From the NCBI GenBank assembly GCA_038405435.1, contig JBBYHZ010000013.1: a stretch of 64,000 nucleotides of DNA; one strand, given 5' to 3'. The DNA comes from Dryocola clanedunensis_A (lineage in GTDB: Bacteria; Pseudomonadota; Gammaproteobacteria; Enterobacterales; Enterobacteriaceae). The notes below the pieces were generated by a model. The model did no database searches and had not been told where the DNA came from. It was given only the letters and a program-made list of their open reading frames with translations. Within the stretch, counting starts at the first letter, position 1. Each line of letters opens with the position of its first letter. Both the position numbers and the translations under genes were made by a program. This document shows positions 59,817 through 64,000 of the stretch, one piece after another.

Positions 59817-60722
59817 ATGTCGAGATTGCTGGCTGCGATCACTTTAGTAATCAGTGTCGCCCTTACCATTCTGGTTACGGTCTTATGCTCCGTGCCGATC
59901 ATCATTGCTGGCATCATTAAGCTACTGCTGCCCGTGCCTGCAATCTGGCGTTCAATCTCGAAATTTGCCGATTTTATGATGTACTGCTGGTGCGAGGGAT
60001 TAGCGTTGCTGCTTCGCCTGAACCCGCATTTGAAATGGGACGTTGAAGGGCTTGAGGGGCTGAATAAGAAAAACTGGTATTTGCTTATCTGTAACCACCG
60101 CAGCTGGGCGGATATCGTGATTTTATGCGTGCTGTTCCGCAAACATATCCCCATGAATAAATACTTTCTTAAGCAGCAGCTTGCCTGGGTGCCCTTCATT
60201 GGGTTTGCCTGCTGGGCCCTGGACATGCCGTTCATGAAGCGCTACACGCGCGGTTACCTGTTACGCCACCCGGAACGTCGCGGCAAAGACATCGAGACAA
60301 CTCGCAAATCCTGTGAAAAATTCCGCATCCATCCGACGAGTATCGTCAATTTTGTCGAAGGCTCGCGCTTTACGCTGGATAAACGCCTGGAAACACGCTC
60401 CGTATTCCAGAATTTGCTGCCGCCAAAAGCTGCAGGTATTGCGATGGCTCTGAGCGTATTAGGGCCACAGTTCGATAAGATCCTCAACGTAACGCTTTGC
60501 TATCCGGAAAACAGACGCTCGCCGTTTTACGACATGCTGACGGGGAAAATGACAAGAATAGTGGTGCGGGTTTCACTGATTCCCATTGAGGAAGAGCTGC
60601 ACGGGGATTATGTGAATGATAAGGTGTTTAAACGCCGCTTTCAGGGATGGCTCAATGAGTTATGGCATGAGAAGGACGCGCTGCTGGACAGTATCATGCA
60701 AAAAAAGAAAGCCGGTCAGTGA
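59817..60722 (+). CDS. yihG: Acyltransferase YihG (PlsC-like)
   Basis: 301 residues (310 in E. coli). N-terminal membrane segments (ITLVISVALTILVTVLCSV and following) precede the acyltransferase H-x4-D motif in ICNHRSWADIVIL, then FVEGSRFT (E-G-x-R). E. coli YihG makes lysophosphatidic acid into phosphatidic acid with preference for unsaturated chains. Convergent with dsbA. The yihF gene found between dsbA and yihG in E. coli is absent. Confidence 0.93.
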   Translation: MSRLLAAITLVISVALTILVTVLCSVPIIIAGIIKLLLPVPAIWRSISKFADFMMYCWCEGLALLLRLNPHLKWDVEGLEGLNKKNWYLLICNHRSWADIVILCVLFRKHIPMNKYFLKQQLAWVPFIGFACWALDMPFMKRYTRGYLLRHPERRGKDIETTRKSCEKFRIHPTSIVNFVEGSRFTLDKRLETRSVFQNLLPPKAAGIAMALSVLGPQFDKILNVTLCYPENRRSPFYDMLTGKMTRIVVRVSLIPIEEELHGDYVNDKVFKRRFQGWLNELWHEKDALLDSIMQKKKAGQ

Positions 60723-60731
60723 CCGGCTTTT
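60708..60731. terminator. Bidirectional terminator between yihG and dsbA
   Basis: AAAGCCGGTCA and TGACCGGCTTT almost touch, giving an 11-bp stem (with a shorter real loop); it overlaps the last codons and stop of yihG and lies just after the dsbA stop. Confidence 0.75.
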
Positions 60732-60734
60732 AAC

Positions 60735-61358
60735 TTACTTTTTCTCGACCAGGAATTTCGTTACGTCAGCGTATTGCTTAACAAACGCATCCATATTGCT
60801 GGTATCCATACCCTGAGGATTGAGCTGGTATTTACCGTTAACGAAAATAGCCGGTACGCCCTGCAGCTGCAGGTCAGAGGCTGCTTTTTCCTGCTGAGCC
60901 ACCAGAGATTTCACGACGAAGCTGTTCCACGCTGCGTCATACTCTTCCGGTTTTACACCGGCATCGAGGAAGACCTTACGAATATCCGCAACGTTCTGTA
61001 CGGTCTGGGTTTTCTGCACGGCTTCAAACATTGGGGCGGTGATTTTATCTTCCACACCCAGCGCCATCGCCACAGCCCACGCCTGAGTCAGGTCTTTGCC
61101 CAATGGGCCCAGGAACTCAACGTGATACTTGGTCATTTTTGTGCCTTCCGGCAGTTTTTTTCTCACGTTATCGGAAACGTGAAGCACTTCTTCAAACTGG
61201 TAGCAGTGCGGGCAGTAGAAAGAGAAGAACTCTAACACTTGCGGTTCGCCTGCAACGGGTTTATCGATGGTGACGTACTCTTTACCATCGGTGAACTGGG
61301 CAGCAGAGGCACTGAATGCCAGAATCATACCCGCGAGTGCCAGCCAAATCTTTTTCAT
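60735..61358 (-). CDS. dsbA: Periplasmic thiol:disulfide oxidoreductase DsbA
   Basis: 207 residues (208 in E. coli). Signal peptide KKIWLALAGMILAFSASA before AQFTDG; thioredoxin fold with the redox motif CPHC in FFSFYCPHCYQFEEV and the cis-Pro in LQGVPAIFVNG. Introduces disulfide bonds in exported proteins. 27 bases after srkA, in an operon as in E. coli. Confidence 0.98.
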   Translation of the reverse strand: MKKIWLALAGMILAFSASAAQFTDGKEYVTIDKPVAGEPQVLEFFSFYCPHCYQFEEVLHVSDNVRKKLPEGTKMTKYHVEFLGPLGKDLTQAWAVAMALGVEDKITAPMFEAVQKTQTVQNVADIRKVFLDAGVKPEEYDAAWNSFVVKSLVAQQEKAASDLQLQGVPAIFVNGKYQLNPQGMDTSNMDAFVKQYADVTKFLVEKK

Positions 61359-61385
61359 ATTCCTTTCTCTCCTGAATAGTACTGA

Positions 61386-62372
61386 CTAATACATTGGCGT
61401 TAATTGTAGTGGAGGTTCACGCAGAACCCGGACCTGCTCGGTGAAGGTTGCAGTCTGACTGCGCCAGTAATCTTCCTCGGTAAGCCAGGGAAAATTTCTG
61501 GGGAAAGCGGGGTCATCCCAGCGACGAATTATCCACGCGAGATAATAGACCATACGCATGGCGCGTAAAGGTTCGATGAGAGCAATTTCGTCTGAATTAA
61601 AGGGGGAAAACTCTTCGTAGGCTTCAATGATGGTTTCGAGCTGCATACGCTGCTCGGCTTTATCACCGTTGAGCAACATCCAGATATCCTGAACGGCCGG
61701 GCCGTTACGGGCATCATCAAGATCGACAAATAGCGGGCCGTCACGCCAGAGTATGTTCCCTGGATGGCAGTCACCGTGTAAACGCAAAGCGTCGAACCCA
61801 TCGTGCCAGTGAAGCTTAACTTCATCGATTAGGGCATCGGTGGCCTTAAGAAAAGCAGCCTTTAATGCGGCGGGCACCAGCTTCGTTTGTTCAAATAAAG
61901 CCCTTGGCTCAAGGAGATACTCTTCGAGGCCAATAGTGGGCCGCTTCGCAAACAGATTACGCCGTCCGGTCTGGTGGATCCGCCCTAAATAGCGGCCAAC
62001 CCACTCCATCTGATCGATGTTATCAGTTTCATACTGCCGTCCGCCCAGGCTCGGGAAGACCGTGTACATGAAACCCTGATGGCGCAGCAAAGTATTGCCC
62101 GCATAGGAGAGCGGCGCTGCGACCGGCACTTCATCAGCCAACAGTTCTGCAGCAAACTGATGTTCTTCCTGAATTTGTTCAGCAGACCAGCGGTTAGGGC
62201 GGTAAAACTTCACCACATAGCGTTTGCGATCCTCATCCTGAAACTGGTAGACGCGGTTCTCAAAGCTGTTTAAAGGGGTCAGCCCGGAATCCACCCGTAT
62301 ACCCTGTTCAAAAAGGGCATCCATGATGGTATCCGGATGTAGAGTCTGAAAATTGAAAGCGCTGTCCGTCAT
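61386..62372 (-). CDS. srkA: Stress response kinase A (SrkA / YihE / RdoA)
   Basis: 328 residues, as in E. coli. Choline/APH-type kinase: RYVVKFYRPNRWS (Lys), LHGDCHPGNILW (catalytic Asp and Asn) and FVDLDDARNGP (metal). A Ser/Thr kinase that works in the Cpx envelope stress response and counteracts MazEF-linked death. Upstream of dsbA. Confidence 0.96.
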   Translation of the reverse strand: MTDSAFNFQTLHPDTIMDALFEQGIRVDSGLTPLNSFENRVYQFQDEDRKRYVVKFYRPNRWSAEQIQEEHQFAAELLADEVPVAAPLSYAGNTLLRHQGFMYTVFPSLGGRQYETDNIDQMEWVGRYLGRIHQTGRRNLFAKRPTIGLEEYLLEPRALFEQTKLVPAALKAAFLKATDALIDEVKLHWHDGFDALRLHGDCHPGNILWRDGPLFVDLDDARNGPAVQDIWMLLNGDKAEQRMQLETIIEAYEEFSPFNSDEIALIEPLRAMRMVYYLAWIIRRWDDPAFPRNFPWLTEEDYWRSQTATFTEQVRVLREPPLQLTPMY

Positions 62373-62448
62373 CCAGGCAACCGGCAGTTAATACGAATAG
62401 TTCAGGATAACATTTCGCAGCGGCTTAGGTGGCCCGGCTTACAAGCTT

Positions 62449-62718
62449 TTACTCTTTAATTACGCCGCGTGCGCGCAGCAGCGCCGTTTTGAAATCTTCT
62501 TCGTAGTCCTTTTTAATACCTGGAATAACAGCATCTTTTGAAGAATCGCGCATTTTAAGATGGTAGATCAGCACATCGTCAGTGAGATCGGTCAATTCAC
62601 CGGTATAGCCTGACTCTTCAGCAAGTTTCTGCAAAAATTGGATCAGGTTGAGGTCGGGCTCTTTCTGCCACGCGGGCTGTAACAGCTCAAGCAGTTCGTT
62701 AAGACGCTTACATTTCAT
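62449..62718 (-). CDS. yihD: YihD family protein
   Basis: 89 residues, the same as E. coli YihD (DUF1040). MKCKRLNELLELLQPAWQ start; ends with DFKTALLRARGVIKE. Function unknown; in E. coli the region belongs to the Cpx regulon. ATG 62718 has an AGGAG ribosome site; an open frame continues upstream. Confidence 0.95.
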   Translation of the reverse strand: MKCKRLNELLELLQPAWQKEPDLNLIQFLQKLAEESGYTGELTDLTDDVLIYHLKMRDSSKDAVIPGIKKDYEEDFKTALLRARGVIKE

Positions 62719-62790
62719 GATAGTGCTCCTTTCACTTGCGAGATGACACACGTTAGCAGGCTCAATCCCACATTAAAAGAGGCGATATTA

Positions 62791-63372
62791 GTGACACGTT
62801 TAACGGAAGTAACAGGGGTTATTCTGGCAGGTGGGCAGGCCACAAGAATGGGTGGTCAGGATAAAGGGCTTATCAGCCTGAAAGGTAAGCCGCTGTATGA
62901 GCATATCGTCAAGAAGCTCGCTCCTCAGGTTGGCAACCTGGCGATCAGCGCTAACAGGAATAGAGAACAATATCAGATGCTTGGTTATCCAGTGCTAAGC
63001 GATACTTTATCTGATTATCCAGGGCCGCTGGCAGGTATGCTATCCGTAATGCAGCAGCTGGACGCCGAATGGTTTCTGTTTTGCCCCTGCGATACGCCTA
63101 ACATTCCAGACGATCTCGTAGCCCGGCTTTGGGAGGCGCGCGGACAGTTTCCTGCGGTATGGGTAAACGATGGGGAGCGCGATCATCCAACGCTCGCGCT
63201 TGTTCACCGCAAGCTTGCTCCAGCGCTGGAAAACTATCTTGCTTCAGGCGAACGCCGGGTAATGGTCTTCCTGAGAGAGGCGGATGGCCACCCGGTAATC
63301 TTTTCCGGGCAGCAGCAAAGCTTCGCCAATATTAATTCGCCAGAAGATTTAGCCCAGTGGGAGGACAAATAG
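62791..63372 (+). CDS. mobA: Molybdenum cofactor guanylyltransferase MobA
   Basis: 193 residues (194 in E. coli). Attaches GMP to Mo-molybdopterin to form the bis-MGD cofactor. Signature GVILAGGQATRMGGQDKGL; D-T in CPCDTPNIP for Mg2+; and NINSPEDL near the end. GTG 62791 preceded by GAGG is the family start; the ATG at 62743 lies in the yihD promoter region. Confidence 0.95.
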   Translation: MTRLTEVTGVILAGGQATRMGGQDKGLISLKGKPLYEHIVKKLAPQVGNLAISANRNREQYQMLGYPVLSDTLSDYPGPLAGMLSVMQQLDAEWFLFCPCDTPNIPDDLVARLWEARGQFPAVWVNDGERDHPTLALVHRKLAPALENYLASGERRVMVFLREADGHPVIFSGQQQSFANINSPEDLAQWEDK

Positions 63373-63879
63373 ATGGTGCCTTTGCTGGCCTTTGCCGCAT
63401 GGAGCGGCACGGGAAAAACAACTCTGCTTAAGCTATTGATCCCATTGCTTAATAAGAAAGGGTTACGCCCGGGGTTAATCAAACATACCCATCATGATGT
63501 GGATGTCGACAGCCCTGGAAAAGACAGCTACGAGCTGCGAAAGGCAGGCGCTGCGCAGACAATTGTCGCCAATCAAAATCGCTGGGCCTTAATGACGGAA
63601 ACACCGGAACAGAAAGAGTTGGATTTGCACTGGCTGGCCAGCCGTATGGACCCGGCATCACTGGATCTGATCCTTGTGGAAGGGTTTAAGCATGAAGCGA
63701 TACCGAAGATTTTACTCTTCAGAGCGGGGCTTGGGCGTGGTCTGGATGAGCTGGCGATCGACAGTAACGTGATTGCCATTGCCAGTGATACAGCGATCCC
63801 TGAAGCAGGACTACCGGTCCTGAATATTAATTCACCGGAAGAAATTGCTGATTTTGTTGCCGAATGGCTTAAGAAATGA
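63373..63879 (+). CDS. mobB: Molybdopterin-guanine dinucleotide biosynthesis adaptor MobB
   Basis: 168 residues (175 in E. coli). Walker A AAWSGTGKTTLLKLL, Walker B-like LDLILVEGFKHE; GTP-binding partner that stimulates MobA. It begins on the base after the mobA stop. The E. coli N-terminus is slightly longer; no upstream start is available here. Confidence 0.95.
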   Translation: MVPLLAFAAWSGTGKTTLLKLLIPLLNKKGLRPGLIKHTHHDVDVDSPGKDSYELRKAGAAQTIVANQNRWALMTETPEQKELDLHWLASRMDPASLDLILVEGFKHEAIPKILLFRAGLGRGLDELAIDSNVIAIASDTAIPEAGLPVLNINSPEEIADFVAEWLKK

Positions 63880-63884
63880 GTATT

Positions 63885-63908
63885 GCCTGCTCTTTAGCAG
63901 GCATTTTT
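63885..63908 (+). terminator. Intrinsic terminator after mobB
   Basis: GCCTGCT, loop CTTT, AGCAGGC, then A and five T. Confidence 0.9.
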
Positions 63909-63924
63909 AGAAACTCCAGACGGC

Positions 63925-64000
63925 AAAAAGGCCACTCTTTCGAGTGGCCTTGATGCTTGTTTGGAGCCTGGCAGTTGATGAACTTCGTTCACCCTGCGGG
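63925..64000 (-). terminator. rRNA operon terminator region (T2-like) of an rrn operon beyond the right edge
   Basis: On the minus strand, CCCGCAGGGTG, then AACTGCCAGGC (a repeat of the 5S rRNA 3' end), then a 10-bp hairpin AAGGCCACTC-GAAA-GAGTGGCCTT and TTTTG. This is the layout of the T1-T2 region behind rrnB and other E. coli rrn operons. In E. coli rrnA ends next to mobB in the same convergent way, so a 16S-23S-5S operon transcribed leftward should lie just outside the window. No rRNA itself is included. Confidence 0.8.

Noticed and set aside
1..64000. CRISPR arrays, tRNA genes and insertion sequences
   Set aside because: No regularly spaced repeats, no cloverleaf gene and no transposase reading frame were recognised anywhere in the window.
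63950..64000. 5S rRNA gene at the right edge
   Set aside because: Only the ACTGCCAGGC repeat of the 5S 3' end is present; the flanking bases do not continue as 5S and match the rrn T1-T2 spacer instead.

Overview
The window is chromosomal DNA of an enterobacterium. Housekeeping proteins are near-identical in length and motif to E. coli (coaD, mutM, rpmBG, coaBC-dut, pyrE-rph, gmk-rpoZ-spoT-trmH-recG, typA, glnALG, polA, dsbA, mobAB). The lipopolysaccharide core locus, however, is of the Klebsiella/Enterobacter/Serratia kind (wabN, wabG, wabH and waaE, which E. coli K-12 lacks). I would place it in or near Enterobacter, Klebsiella, Kosakonia or Leclercia, but cannot fix the genus from sequence alone.

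Layout. 1-10181: LPS core genes. The first 2.5 kb (glycosyltransferases and O-antigen ligase) is AT-rich and variable; the rest (wabN divergent from waaQ-wabG-wabH-GT2, then waaA-waaE) has ordinary base composition. 10178-29845: conserved core block coaD, mutM, rpmGB, radC, coaBC-dut, slmA, pyrE-rph (with the pyrE attenuator), yicC, an unknown 129-residue gene, yicG, ligB, gmk-rpoZ-spoT-trmH-recG, gltS, xanP. 29972-34560: yicH runs head-on into fabY-dtd-yihY-yihX. This joins two blocks that are far apart in E. coli K-12, with the second block inverted. 34670-46533: an 11.9-kb P2-like phage tail island (V W J I H tfa FI FII E/E' T U X D plus a LexA/CI-like repressor). It has no integrase, capsid, portal, terminase or lysis gene. 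46667-63879: typA, the nitrogen-regulated glnA-glnL-glnG operon with its sigma-54 promoter and NtrC sites, hemN, yihI, the sRNA csrC, yihA, the sRNA spf (Spot 42), polA, yihG, dsbA-srkA, yihD and mobA-mobB. The window ends in the terminator region of an rRNA operon that approaches from the right.

The most interesting object is the tail island. Every tail gene is open. The programmed -1 frameshift that makes the tape-measure chaperone is intact (T TTT TTA slippery site, 142-residue product). Intrinsic terminators bracket the sheath and tube genes, and the self-cleaving type of repressor suggests SOS control. It looks like a domesticated contractile tail (tailocin-like particle) rather than random prophage decay, although no lysis genes are visible.

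Other observations are a composite inverted-repeat element between slmA and pyrE, a yicH reading frame that runs 64 bp into fabY at the synteny junction, a possible 58-residue membrane protein upstream of hemN, and a DnaA box with a 12-bp inverted repeat upstream of polA.
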